Assembly: GCA_964548585.1 (NCBI GenBank)
Contig: CAZJRS010000001.1
Span: 1 to 64,000, forward strand
Source of the DNA: Methanocella_A sp964548585
GTDB lineage: Archaea > Halobacteriota > Methanocellia > Methanocellales > Methanocellaceae
Reading direction: 5' to 3'
DNA length: 64,000 nt
Shown here: piece after piece, positions 35,001 through 42,944 of the stretch
How positions within the stretch are numbered: position 1 is the first letter of the stretch
Layout of the letters: each line of letters starts with the position of its first letter
Notes under the pieces: model-generated
Told to the model about the DNA's origin: nothing
Databases searched by the model: none
The model's input: only the letters and a program-made list of their open reading frames with translations
Translations under genes and position numbers: made by a program

Positions 35001-36692
35001 TTATATGTGCTTCTCCCCGGTCAGGCTGAGGAACGCGTCCTCGAGCGTTGGCTTCTTTACATATATTTCCGCACAGCTGAAGCCCCCTGATTTTATGAGC
35101 TCTGCAGCAACGGATATGCTGGCCACACCATCGCTTTCACCAAGATCCACCAGCACACTATCCCCCTCGATCCGGCTGCGGGGAATCGCCTTTGCGAGCG
35201 ATTCGAGTGCTTCGGGGCTGCACGCTCGCAAGACCAGCATGTTGCCGCCACCATACCGGTTGATCAGGTCTTCGGGAGCTCCCTCTGCGATGATCCTGCC
35301 CCTGTGCAGGATGCAGACCGTATCGGCGAGGTGATACGCCTCGTCCAGATAGTGAGTCGTGAGAAAAACCGTCTTGCCTCGCGCCCTGAGCGCTCTGATC
35401 ATATCCCAGACCCCCCTCCGCGACCCCGGATCAAGGCCGGCGGTCGGCTCGTCGAGGAAGACGATCTCCGGATCGTTGACGAGCGCAATGGCGATACCGA
35501 CCCGCTGCTTCATCCCCCCGGAAAGGTTCTTAAACAGGACGTCCCTCTCCCCCTGCAGGCCCAGCTCGTCGAGCAGGCGGTTCACCTCGACATGCTCCGG
35601 GTACATCCGGGCGAAATAGTCGAGGTTCTCGTAGACAGTAAGCATGTCGAAGGAGCGGAAGTTTTGGGGAAGCACGCCGATCCGCTGTTTGATCCCGCGG
35701 TAGTCCCGCTTTTCGCCCGAGTAAGGATTGCCGAATTCCGTCCTGATCCCGGTAAGCAAGGCACTGCCCAGTATGCTGACGAAGCCCCTGGTGGGCATCT
35801 TAAACAGCTCAAGAATCTCCACGACGGTCGTCTTCCCCGCGCCGTTCGGGCCCAGCAAGGCGAAGACCTCACCCTTACGGACGGTGAAGGAGACGCCGTT
35901 CAGCGCCGTAAAATTGCCATAGGTCTTCACCAGGTGCCTCACCTCGATGACGTGTTCGGGCTTGCCGTGGATGCCGTGGTCCCGGACGATCGCGGTGAAC
36001 ATATCCCAGTCTTCCACGGCCTTAGCTGCCGTAACGTAGTACAGCGCGTCGATGGGGTAAGTCCCGGGAGCGGCATCGCCTCGGATCAGGTCAGAAGCTT
36101 CGATCGTAAAGCCGGCCGCTTCCAGCAGCTTGTCCAGTACGTCTCCTGACAGGTCGGTGAAAGCCTGCAAATGCCCTGCCCGGGCCTCGCCAAAACCCCG
36201 GTTGAGCTTGTAATCGGCCATACGCCGCTGCGACTCGCCCATCATGCTATTATCAGGGTTAACGACGATGAGACGGCCTCCCGGCTTCAGGATACGGCGG
36301 GCCTCGCGCAGTGCAGCCGCAGGGTCGGGAAGGTAGTTCAGTACCAGGGCCAGCAGCACCGAATCGAAGGTATCGTCGGGGAAGGAGGCCTTCACACAGT
36401 CTTCCTTCTGAAAAGAGACGTTCCTTACCCCGGTGAGCCGGACCTTTGCCAGGGCGAGCATATTCTCGCAAATGTCGGTCGCCACGACACTATCGGCGAC
36501 ACTGGCCAGCGCCTCCGTGAAATAGCCCGCACCGCAGCCCAGTTCGACAGCCCGACACCGGCCTCGCTCCTGAAGGAGCCGATCACGGGCAGACTGACGT
36601 ATAGTTTTACACAACGTGTTATCCATTGTCTCGTCGTACTGGTAAGCCATTGTACACCCCGACTGTTCGCGGTTTTCCGACATACGATACAC
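35001..36692 (-). CDS. Methyltransferase fused to ABC transporter ATPase
   Basis: The 563-residue protein has an N-terminal class I SAM-dependent methyltransferase (about 15-235: V-E-L-G-C-G-A-G-Y-F-T-E, then F-D-S-V-L-L-A-L-V-L-N-Y-L) and a C-terminal ABC-2-type ATPase (about 250-560: Walker A G-P-N-G-A-G-K-T-T, signature L-S-G-G-M-K-Q-R, Walker B I-V-F-L-D-E-P-T-A-G-L-D, H-loop L-T-T-H-Y), ending in a DUF4162-like tail. All ATPase motifs look intact. No permease gene is adjacent. Upstream, 30 bases away, is another methyltransferase gene. GTG 36692 has AGGAAGG upstream; ATG 36650 is an alternative. Confidence 0.88.
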   Translation of the reverse strand: MYRMSENREQSGCTMAYQYDETMDNTLCKTIRQSARDRLLQERGRCRAVELGCGAGYFTEALASVADSVVATDICENMLALAKVRLTGVRNVSFQKEDCVKASFPDDTFDSVLLALVLNYLPDPAAALREARRILKPGGRLIVVNPDNSMMGESQRRMADYKLNRGFGEARAGHLQAFTDLSGDVLDKLLEAAGFTIEASDLIRGDAAPGTYPIDALYYVTAAKAVEDWDMFTAIVRDHGIHGKPEHVIEVRHLVKTYGNFTALNGVSFTVRKGEVFALLGPNGAGKTTVVEILELFKMPTRGFVSILGSALLTGIRTEFGNPYSGEKRDYRGIKQRIGVLPQNFRSFDMLTVYENLDYFARMYPEHVEVNRLLDELGLQGERDVLFKNLSGGMKQRVGIAIALVNDPEIVFLDEPTAGLDPGSRRGVWDMIRALRARGKTVFLTTHYLDEAYHLADTVCILHRGRIIAEGAPEDLINRYGGGNMLVLRACSPEALESLAKAIPRSRIEGDSVLVDLGESDGVASISVAAELIKSGGFSCAEIYVKKPTLEDAFLSLTGEKHI

Positions 36693-36722
36693 CGTACTTA
36701 TCCTTCCTGGTCCACTTTTCCA

Positions 36723-37676
36723 TCACCTGAGAACCGCATATGCAAAGGAAAGCAGAGTTTTGACCGGTCTACCCTCGTTTTTTCCATGCAGGTAGGCCGT
36801 CCGGTAATCTCCACTGGTCATCTTTTGCCGCAAGGTGAAGCCCCTCTCGTGAAGGAACGCTTCGAGTGCTACTTCCTCGATGCCGAACAGAAAGGGCTCG
36901 CCCGCGTCTGTCACGCCTTTTTGCCAGTTCCGGCCGGCATCCTGCTTGCAGGTTCCATCCACCACTGATGCAGGGATATAATCGAAGACTACGGCGCTGC
37001 CCTTGCCCGAATTGTTGAAGATGAAAGCCAGCAGTCCGTCGACCGCCGGAGGTGGAAGATACATCAAGAGCCCCTCTGCGAGAAAGAGTGTTTTCCGGGA
37101 CCGATCGTAGCCGCACTCTGCGAGCCTCTGGCCAAGATCATCCGCCGCCAGGTCAACGGGCAGGTAAGTGACGTGGCCCGGCAGCACGCCGAAGATCTCC
37201 CGGACCTTGGCTGTCTTCAGCTTCTGGGTGGCCGGGTTATCGACCTCGAAGACCCGGATGTGCCCCATCCCTTCGATCCGGTAAGCGCGGGAATCGTACC
37301 CGGCGCCCAGTATTACGAGCTGCTCCAGGCCATCGGCGATCGATGCTTTCACCACATCATCAAAGTACATCACCCGGACCAGGCAGGAGACACCAACACC
37401 CGGGACCAGCCGCTCGGACTGCTCCGCCACCGCCCGCAACTCGGCCATATGGCTGCTAAAGTATTCCATGGTTTCCCGACTGATGAAGCGGAAGGCGTAA
37501 GGGTCGTAACAGATACGTTCCCCCTCCGGCCTACGGGATTCCACTGCCCTGACGATGGCAATGGTCTCCGCAGTTTTGCTCGGACCCCTGCCCCTGCTGC
37601 CATTCTCGATTACCTCTTTGCCATTTGTCTGCTGCATAGCCAGTCTCCGTACGATCTGATCCCAAGGAACAGTCAT
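36723..37676 (-). CDS. LCMT/PPM family SAM-dependent methyltransferase
   Basis: The 317-residue protein is of the leucine-carboxyl-methyltransferase-like family (TIGR00027 type): K-T-A-E-T-I-A-I-V-R-A-V-E, I-C-Y-D-P-Y-A-F-R-F, V-I-L-G-A-G-Y-D-S-R-A-Y-R, F-E-V-D-N-P and F-L-A-E-G-L-L-M-Y-L. These methylate O-groups of proteins or small molecules in natural-product biosynthesis; the substrate is unknown. It is the first gene of an apparent two-gene operon with the methyltransferase-ABC fusion. ATG 37637 is an alternative start. A palindrome sits just upstream. Confidence 0.9.
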   Translation of the reverse strand: MTVPWDQIVRRLAMQQTNGKEVIENGSRGRGPSKTAETIAIVRAVESRRPEGERICYDPYAFRFISRETMEYFSSHMAELRAVAEQSERLVPGVGVSCLVRVMYFDDVVKASIADGLEQLVILGAGYDSRAYRIEGMGHIRVFEVDNPATQKLKTAKVREIFGVLPGHVTYLPVDLAADDLGQRLAECGYDRSRKTLFLAEGLLMYLPPPAVDGLLAFIFNNSGKGSAVVFDYIPASVVDGTCKQDAGRNWQKGVTDAGEPFLFGIEEVALEAFLHERGFTLRQKMTSGDYRTAYLHGKNEGRPVKTLLSFAYAVLR

Positions 37677-37687
37677 CGATTCATTCT

Positions 37688-37707
37688 ATTTCAATATGTA
37701 TTGAAAT
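37688..37707. promoter_or_regulatory. Palindromic operator candidate upstream of methyltransferase operon
   Basis: ATTTCAATA-TG-TATTGAAAT is a perfect 9-bp inverted repeat with a two-base centre, 12-31 bases before ATG 37676. A TATA-like TTTAATAA lies further up at about 37716-37724, predicting a transcript start inside the palindrome, the classical position for a repressor site in archaea. Confidence 0.5.
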
Positions 37708-37933
37708 ACAAGTTATTAAACGTTTCGTGTATGCTGATGCGTACACATGTTGACGGCAATAAACCTGGACACAAGACTGTGTATCGGTCAGGTTGAAGAT
37801 GGCAGGGATAACCGGTAAGCAGTTACTCTGTTTGGGCATACAGGACTTTATAAGAGCTTAGGACCTACAGAGTGCCAGCTCAGTGAAACACTTATCGGAC
37901 CTAATGTTAGATGCAGGAAAACAAAGAACTTAG

Positions 37934-38008
37934 TGGGGCCACCCGGATTTGAACCGGGGTCTCAAGACCCCCAGTCTTGAAGGATGGACCAGTCTACCCT
38001 ATGGCCCC
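37934..38008 (-). tRNA. tRNA-Pro (GGG)
   Basis: The minus strand folds as a cloverleaf: acceptor GGGGCCA/UGGCCCC with discriminator A, anticodon stem CAAGA/UCUUG with loop CUGGGGG (U33, anticodon GGG), and T arm CCCGG-UUCAAAU-CCGGG. The terminal CCA is not encoded. A TATA box at about 38044-38055 lies in the right position for transcription of this tRNA. The gene has no intron. Confidence 0.95.
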
Positions 38009-38257
38009 ATAATGAACTAAGCGTACTGTTAAACGGTCTTTCACGTATATATTATTTCCGCCCGCACAAGACGCTGGCTCATCCTCGAATGTGTTGGGTT
38101 CGCCTATAAATTATAACCAAAAGTACAAAAAGGCAAAGGTATTATTAAATCATACAGTATCCGGCTGAATCAGTTCGAAATGTAGACAGATGCCGTTATT
38201 GGACAAGATCGGAAGCCTGGCTTTTAGTAAGTATATGAGATGATTAGTGGTGTGGAT

Positions 38258-38824
38258 ATGGACCGGATAGAACTCGACGACAGAGACCGTAAAATCATCG
38301 CGCTATTCGAGCAGAACCCAACGATTTCCCAGGCGGAGATCGCACAGCACGTAGGTCTGTCGCAACCCACAGTCGGTGCCAGGATGAATAAGCTAAAAGA
38401 ATCAGGCGCCGTCGTTACCAGTGTGGGAATGGACCTGAAAAAAATCGGCCTCAACATGGCCAAAGTCGAGATCACAACCAAGGACTCCAATGAGATCATC
38501 GATCGCTTTAAAAACTGCCCTTACTTCTTAAACGCCCTCATCGTCTCCGGCCGGGAAAACCTGTGCCTGTTTTTCGCCGCAGAAGACATTTCGACCATCG
38601 AGGCGCTCGTGGATCGCCACCTCAGAAGTAACCCATCGGTTTCCAACGTTAACTTCGGCATTATCATATCATCAGTGCAAAACATGACAACGCAAATCAA
38701 GATGGGCTTCGAAAAAACAGAAAAATCACCCTGCGGCTTCGACTGCGCAGAATGCCAGTACTATGCCCACAACAGGTGCCTCGGCTGCCCGTTGACAAAG
38801 TATTACAAAGGTACGTTTTGGTAA
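38258..38824 (+). CDS. Lrp/AsnC-type regulator with C-terminal Cys cluster
   Basis: From ATG 38258 the product is 188 residues: a winged-helix DNA-binding domain (about 5-60, I-S-Q-A-E-I-A-Q-H-V-G-L-S-Q-P-T-V), an Lrp-type regulatory domain (about 60-150), and a tail with C-G-F-D-C-A-E-C-Q-Y-Y-A-H-N-R-C-L-G-C-P, five Cys in a spacing like DUF3795. Such a cluster could bind zinc or Fe-S, making the regulator redox- or metal-responsive. Upstream ATG 38240 is possible. The target genes are unknown; thioredoxin reductase is next, convergent. Confidence 0.85.
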   Translation: MDRIELDDRDRKIIALFEQNPTISQAEIAQHVGLSQPTVGARMNKLKESGAVVTSVGMDLKKIGLNMAKVEITTKDSNEIIDRFKNCPYFLNALIVSGRENLCLFFAAEDISTIEALVDRHLRSNPSVSNVNFGIIISSVQNMTTQIKMGFEKTEKSPCGFDCAECQYYAHNRCLGCPLTKYYKGTFW

Positions 38825-39164
38825 GAATTATAAAATAATCGCGGTGCTGCCGTACTGCTGTGTTGAATAATTCGGAATTTGATCAATTTTGAATCAAGCC
38901 GTTGTATTGGTATGTCCTAACAATACGATCGCTGCGCTGTGCCTGAACACAGATTTCACGGATTGCTCAGATCGACACAGATTTTTTGAAAAAAGGTTTG
39001 AAGCTATCCGATTTTTTTATTAGTATCTGTGCCAATTGGTGGGGTCTGTGAAATCTGTGTTCAGGCACAGCGCAGCGTTGGTTTACCTTCACGGTACAGG
39101 TACAACATTTTCTTCAATATCATTAATCAACGCAGCACCGCAGTGCCGCTGTTGTTAGAGGTCA
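38825..39164. other. Intergenic region between convergent regulator and trxB
   Basis: This 340-bp region between convergent stop codons is filled largely by the inverted-repeat element 38930-39077. The remaining sequence is AT-rich with no coding frame recognised. Confidence 0.6.
38930..39077. repeat. 148-bp inverted-repeat element (CTGCGCTGTGCC family)
   Basis: A perfect 30-bp inverted repeat, 38930-38959 against 39048-39077, flanks an AT-rich core that continues pairing imperfectly. The outermost sequence CGCTGCGCTGTGCC and the internal words CACAGATT/AATCTGTG are shared with the element at 44575-44800. It lies between convergent genes and carries no open frame. Confidence 0.9.
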
Positions 39165-40070
39165 CTAGAACTTACTTAAGTATGTATATACGGCCATGGC
39201 TGCTTTTGCCCCTTCTCCGGCTGCTACGACGACCTGTTTTTGTGGTACGTCGGTTACGTCGCCGCAGGCGTAGATGCCGGGTACGTTTGTCTGGCAGTAT
39301 TCGTCGATGAGGATTTCGCCGCGGTCATTGGTCTTTACCAGGTTTTTGAGGAATGCGGTGTTGGGGTCCTGGCCGATCTCTACGAAGACGCCCCCTACGT
39401 GCAAGGTTTTGATCTCGTCGGACCGGGATTTGATCTGGATGGACTCTACGAAATCGGTCCCGGCGATCCGTTCTACCGTGTAGCCTTGAAGGACGGTCAC
39501 TTTTGGGTCGGCCAGGATTCGGTCCGAGAGGATCTGGTCGGATTTTAGTTTGCTGCGCACGATCATGTATATTTTGGATGCGACGTGGGCCATCTCAAGC
39601 ACGGATTCGGCTGCAGCGTTTCCTCCGCCTACGATGGCGACGTCGGTGTCGGCGAATAGAGGTCCGTCACAGGTTGTGCAGTAGCTGACTCCTCGGTTCA
39701 AAAACTCGTTTTCGCCTGGGGCTCCGATCTCTCGCCAGTGGGCTCCCGATGCCACGATGATGACCCGTGAATCATAGGTTTTACCTCCGGCGGTGATCGT
39801 CCGGAAACGGTCGCCAATGCGCTCGATACTCGCGACCCGGTCGATCTTGATCTCGACAGCTAAAAGTTTTAGCTGGTCTTTCATTTTTTCCGCCAGTTGT
39901 TTACCCGGGACACCTTCAAATCCCGGGTAGTTCTCGATATTGCCACTTTTGCTCATCTGGCCGCCAAGCGAATCCGAGACGATCTCGACGGACAAACCTT
40001 TTCTCTTCGAATATAGCGCTGCAGTCAGGCCTGCCGGGCCGGCTCCTATGATTACTACATCAAGCGTCAA
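39165..40070 (-). CDS. trxB: Thioredoxin reductase
   Basis: The 301-residue flavoprotein has the FAD motif G-A-G-P-A-G-L-T-A-A near the N-terminus, the redox pair C-T-T-C-D-G-P, the NAD(P)H motif G-G-G-N-A-A-A-E and a C-terminal C-G-D-V-T-D FAD site. It reduces thioredoxin or glutaredoxin-like partners. The usual NADPH-binding HRR is not obvious: the segment reads I-V-R-S-K-L-K, so the electron donor could differ (NADH or F420H2 types exist in methanogens). The glutaredoxin-like gene is 25 bases upstream, forming a likely operon. Confidence 0.92.
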   Translation of the reverse strand: MTLDVVIIGAGPAGLTAALYSKRKGLSVEIVSDSLGGQMSKSGNIENYPGFEGVPGKQLAEKMKDQLKLLAVEIKIDRVASIERIGDRFRTITAGGKTYDSRVIIVASGAHWREIGAPGENEFLNRGVSYCTTCDGPLFADTDVAIVGGGNAAAESVLEMAHVASKIYMIVRSKLKSDQILSDRILADPKVTVLQGYTVERIAGTDFVESIQIKSRSDEIKTLHVGGVFVEIGQDPNTAFLKNLVKTNDRGEILIDEYCQTNVPGIYACGDVTDVPQKQVVVAAGEGAKAAMAVYTYLSKF

Positions 40071-40095
40071 TCGTTACACCTATTTTTGTTATGGA

Positions 40096-40332
40096 TCAAT
40101 GGCTTGATAATAGCTTATTAATTTTCGGTGGATTGAAGCCTACCATGACCTGGTCATCGATGATGATCAAAGGACATACATCAACTCCGTAATGCTTAAC
40201 CATCTCAGCATGAGCCGGCTTGTTCTTCATGATGTCGATATCCTCGAACTGAACGCCTTTCGACTTCAGGAATGCTTTAGCCCTGTTACAGTCTTCGCAC
40301 AGAGTCTTAGTGTAGATCCTGATTTTCTTCAT
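40096..40332 (-). CDS. Glutaredoxin-like protein
   Basis: A 78-residue thioredoxin-fold protein with active site C-E-D-C near residue 12 and the cis-Pro segment C-P-L-I-I-I-D-D near 53. The redox motif differs from the C-P-Y-C of classical glutaredoxins, fitting small methanogen redoxins that are reduced by thioredoxin reductase rather than by glutathione. It precedes trxB on the same strand, so the two probably work together. Confidence 0.9.
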   Translation of the reverse strand: MKKIRIYTKTLCEDCNRAKAFLKSKGVQFEDIDIMKNKPAHAEMVKHYGVDVCPLIIIDDQVMVGFNPPKINKLLSSH

Positions 40333-40398
40333 TTAAAACCTCACAGTGTATTTTTCGAACGTAATATGATAGCTTATTCTCCTGTAGATAGCGGCCAT

Positions 40399-42303
40399 TC
40401 AGGTAGTCGCCTGCTCCCCGGCTTCTGCCCGGGCCGGATCAAGGTCCCGTGAGATGTGCTCCAGCCCCAGCGTCTGCAGTTTTTCCCGGGTCGGTATACC
40501 GTCTCGGTCCCAGCCTCTTGCCTGGTAATATGCGTCCAGCATGGGATCAAGGTGTACAACACTGCCACGGGGAGGCCCGGAAGGAGCATGCTCGGTTGTG
40601 AGTCGGTCCGGAAGCCGATCGTCTTTTCTACCGAAGCCTTCCCGGACGTTGAAGGCCCGCTGGAGGTTCCAGATCCGCTCGCCGGCAAGCAGCAGACTGT
40701 CTGTGTCATACTGGAAGCCGGTAAGGGCGGACAGGTGACGGGCATACTGGCCGGGCTCGACGGAGTACCCGATAATCGTAAACATACAGCACACGAGAGA
40801 ATTTACTGCCACAGAATAATGCTGGGCAGGCACCATCCACGCAACCGCCCCGGTTTCGGAAACGGGATCGTACTGTTCAGGCATGTGAAGCTCTTTCGAC
40901 CGGAAGCCCATACACTCAGTCACCGAAGCGTACGGCCGCAGGTCATCCCCTCCCCGGTTGTCAACTGCATATTGCAGGGCCATGGCCTTACTACCCCGGG
41001 CTTCGAAGCCGGGCAGGCCCATATTCTTCACTGCCATGACGTATCGGTCCGAACCTTTTCCAATCTTCCCGGAGGCTTCAGCCAGGCCGTCGGCCAGTAC
41101 GGCGCCGAACTCCATACGTGTGGCGATTTTAGGTATCATCGCGACAATTGCCCTATGGTTTCCGAACCTGAGATCGATTCCACGGGTATCGTTGCGATCG
41201 ATGATACCTCGCTCGTACAGTTCCATTGCCCATGCGATGGTATCTCCGGTAGTCACGGCATCCAGGCCATACTGGTCACACCACAGGTTAGCCTGGGCAA
41301 TCGCCTCAAGGTTGCCGTTGCCGCACTGCGATCCGAGAGCGACGGCAGCATCGTAGTCAGGGCCTTTTCCCCGGGTGCCGTGATATGGCCCGTATTCCAC
41401 GCTGACAAGTCGTGTGCAGTGAATGTTACAGCAGAAGCAGCCGCGAGTCCGGGTCAGAATCGTCTCAGCCATCTTCTGCCCGGATATTTCATGCGCCTGG
41501 TCAAACGTGCCGGACTGGTTGTTCCGGGTAGGGAGTGCACCGTGCTGGTTTATTATATCTACAATACCTGTGGCCCCGTATTTCGGTAGCAGGTCTCCGG
41601 AGAGTACGTTATCATACGTGCTCTGTAAGAGCTCATCCATCGACTGATGGTACTCCCGAGGGTCGGCCGCGTAGAAGCTCTGGGTACCTCGTACTGCAAT
41701 GGCTTTGAGCTTTTTTGAACCCATCACAGCACCGGGTCCGCCTCTGGCTGCCGACCGCTGGCGATCGTTCTGTATGCTGGCGAATTTCACGAGGTTTTCC
41801 CCGGCGGGGCCGATGGATGTAATGCTGACCTTTTTGTCGTGAAGCTGATCCTTGAGGAGCGCGTCAGTCTGGAAAATATCACTGCCCCATATGCCGCTTG
41901 CATCGTACAGTTCAGGATGGCCGTCGTCGATAAACAGGTAAACCGGCTTCTCACTCTGCCCCTGCACGATAAGACCGTCGTAGCCAGCCAGCTTCAGCTG
42001 AGTACCCCAATAGCCGCCTGCATGAGAGGTATTCTGACAGCCGGTAAGCGGTGACCTGGTAGTCACACAGTGCCGACCTGAAGTCGGCGCAAGCGACCCG
42101 GTTACTGGACCGGTCATGAAAATCAGCTTGTTCGCCGGCCCCAGAGCGTCTATGCCGGGAGCCACTTCGTCGTACAGGTACTTGGTGCCGAGGCCCTCGC
42201 CCCCGATAAATTCACGAAGCGTGGCATCGTCGGGCCGGTCAATGCTAAACTGGCCCGTACTAAGGTCTACTCGAAGGATTTTCCCGGTGTACCCCCCTGG
42301 CAT
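40399..42303 (-). CDS. aor: Aldehyde ferredoxin oxidoreductase (tungsten/molybdopterin)
   Basis: The 634-residue protein has the AOR fold: an N-terminal G-G-Y-T-G-K-I-L-R-V-D-L start, the pterin-binding G-P-G-A-V-M-G-S-K-K-L-K-A-I near residue 186, and a [4Fe-4S] site C-F-C-C-N-I-H-C near 289 with the distal Cys in L-V-C-C-M-F. These enzymes oxidise aldehydes to carboxylic acids with ferredoxin as acceptor and use a tungsten bis-pterin cofactor. The ferredoxin-like gene immediately upstream (five bases) should be its electron partner. Substrate range is unknown. Confidence 0.92.
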   Translation of the reverse strand: MPGGYTGKILRVDLSTGQFSIDRPDDATLREFIGGEGLGTKYLYDEVAPGIDALGPANKLIFMTGPVTGSLAPTSGRHCVTTRSPLTGCQNTSHAGGYWGTQLKLAGYDGLIVQGQSEKPVYLFIDDGHPELYDASGIWGSDIFQTDALLKDQLHDKKVSITSIGPAGENLVKFASIQNDRQRSAARGGPGAVMGSKKLKAIAVRGTQSFYAADPREYHQSMDELLQSTYDNVLSGDLLPKYGATGIVDIINQHGALPTRNNQSGTFDQAHEISGQKMAETILTRTRGCFCCNIHCTRLVSVEYGPYHGTRGKGPDYDAAVALGSQCGNGNLEAIAQANLWCDQYGLDAVTTGDTIAWAMELYERGIIDRNDTRGIDLRFGNHRAIVAMIPKIATRMEFGAVLADGLAEASGKIGKGSDRYVMAVKNMGLPGFEARGSKAMALQYAVDNRGGDDLRPYASVTECMGFRSKELHMPEQYDPVSETGAVAWMVPAQHYSVAVNSLVCCMFTIIGYSVEPGQYARHLSALTGFQYDTDSLLLAGERIWNLQRAFNVREGFGRKDDRLPDRLTTEHAPSGPPRGSVVHLDPMLDAYYQARGWDRDGIPTREKLQTLGLEHISRDLDPARAEAGEQATT

Positions 42304-42307
42304 CTGA

Positions 42308-42724
42308 TCACCCCGGCACCCAGCTCAGCGCATTTGTCGGACAGTATTTTACGCACTGGGGCTCTCCCAGGCAGAAATCACACTTCCGGGGCATTCGCAA
42401 GTCGGAGAAAAACTGAAGCACGCCGGTTGGACAAACCTGAACACATTCCCCGCACCCCACACACTTATCCTCATCCAGACGGAAAATTCCCTGCTCGCTG
42501 GTTGTCAAAATAGTGGGGTCCTGGTAGATCGCATCCATAGGACATGCGTCAGCACATCGACCACACTGGATACATATCCGAATCTTGTGAACATCAGGAT
42601 ACTCCAGGTCGACGATAATCCTCCCCCGGGCAGGGTTAAAAGCCTCTTCATGCGCCCATGTGCAGATGGACTCACACCGGTGGCAGTGAATACAAACGTG
42701 GTCATTCTTAGTCAGCCTGGCCAT
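42308..42724 (-). CDS. AOR-associated polyferredoxin
   Basis: The 138-residue protein has four Cys groups: C-I-H-C-H-R-C-E-S-I-C, C-I-Q-C-G-R-C-A-D-A-C-P, C-V-G-C-G-E-C-V-Q-V-C-P and C-D-F-C-x5-C-V-K-Y-C-P, enough for four [4Fe-4S] clusters. It is of the type found beside AOR genes and would transfer electrons from AOR to other carriers. It is the first gene of the two-gene operon. Confidence 0.9.
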   Translation of the reverse strand: MARLTKNDHVCIHCHRCESICTWAHEEAFNPARGRIIVDLEYPDVHKIRICIQCGRCADACPMDAIYQDPTILTTSEQGIFRLDEDKCVGCGECVQVCPTGVLQFFSDLRMPRKCDFCLGEPQCVKYCPTNALSWVPG

Positions 42725-42836
42725 ATCCCAATCCCCGACATATATCGTGAGATTTCGGCTGCGCGATTAAAACGTTAAGTAAAAGTTTCTACGAATGCGA
42801 TCAGATAAGCGGCTGAATCTTAAAAAACAAATGAAT

Positions 42837-42863
42837 GCTGTGCCGTGAGCACAGCGCAGCGAT
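42837..42863. repeat. Short repeat remnant, CACAGCGCAGCG family
   Basis: The GCTGTGC-CGTGA-GCACAGC hairpin followed by GCAGCGATCG matches the ends of the elements at 38930 and 44575 (outer sequence GGCACAGCGCAGCG). It appears to be a solo or collapsed copy in the 220-bp region between the polyferredoxin start and the TPR gene stop. Confidence 0.6.
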
Positions 42864-42944
42864 CGTGCAGTTGTCGCGCACTATAGATTCAGTCAGAAAT
42901 TCACAGAGCCACGTTCGGATTATTTGCGACACGATTCGGAGTAA

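Noticed and set aside
35304..36149. Plus-strand open frame of 281 codons
   Set aside because: Antisense to the methyltransferase-ABC fusion with all motifs intact; shadow frame.
40456..41589. Long open frame on the plus strand opposite AOR (377 codons)
   Set aside because: It is antisense to clear AOR coding sequence, has no recognisable domain and no promoter; a shadow frame caused by high GC codon bias.
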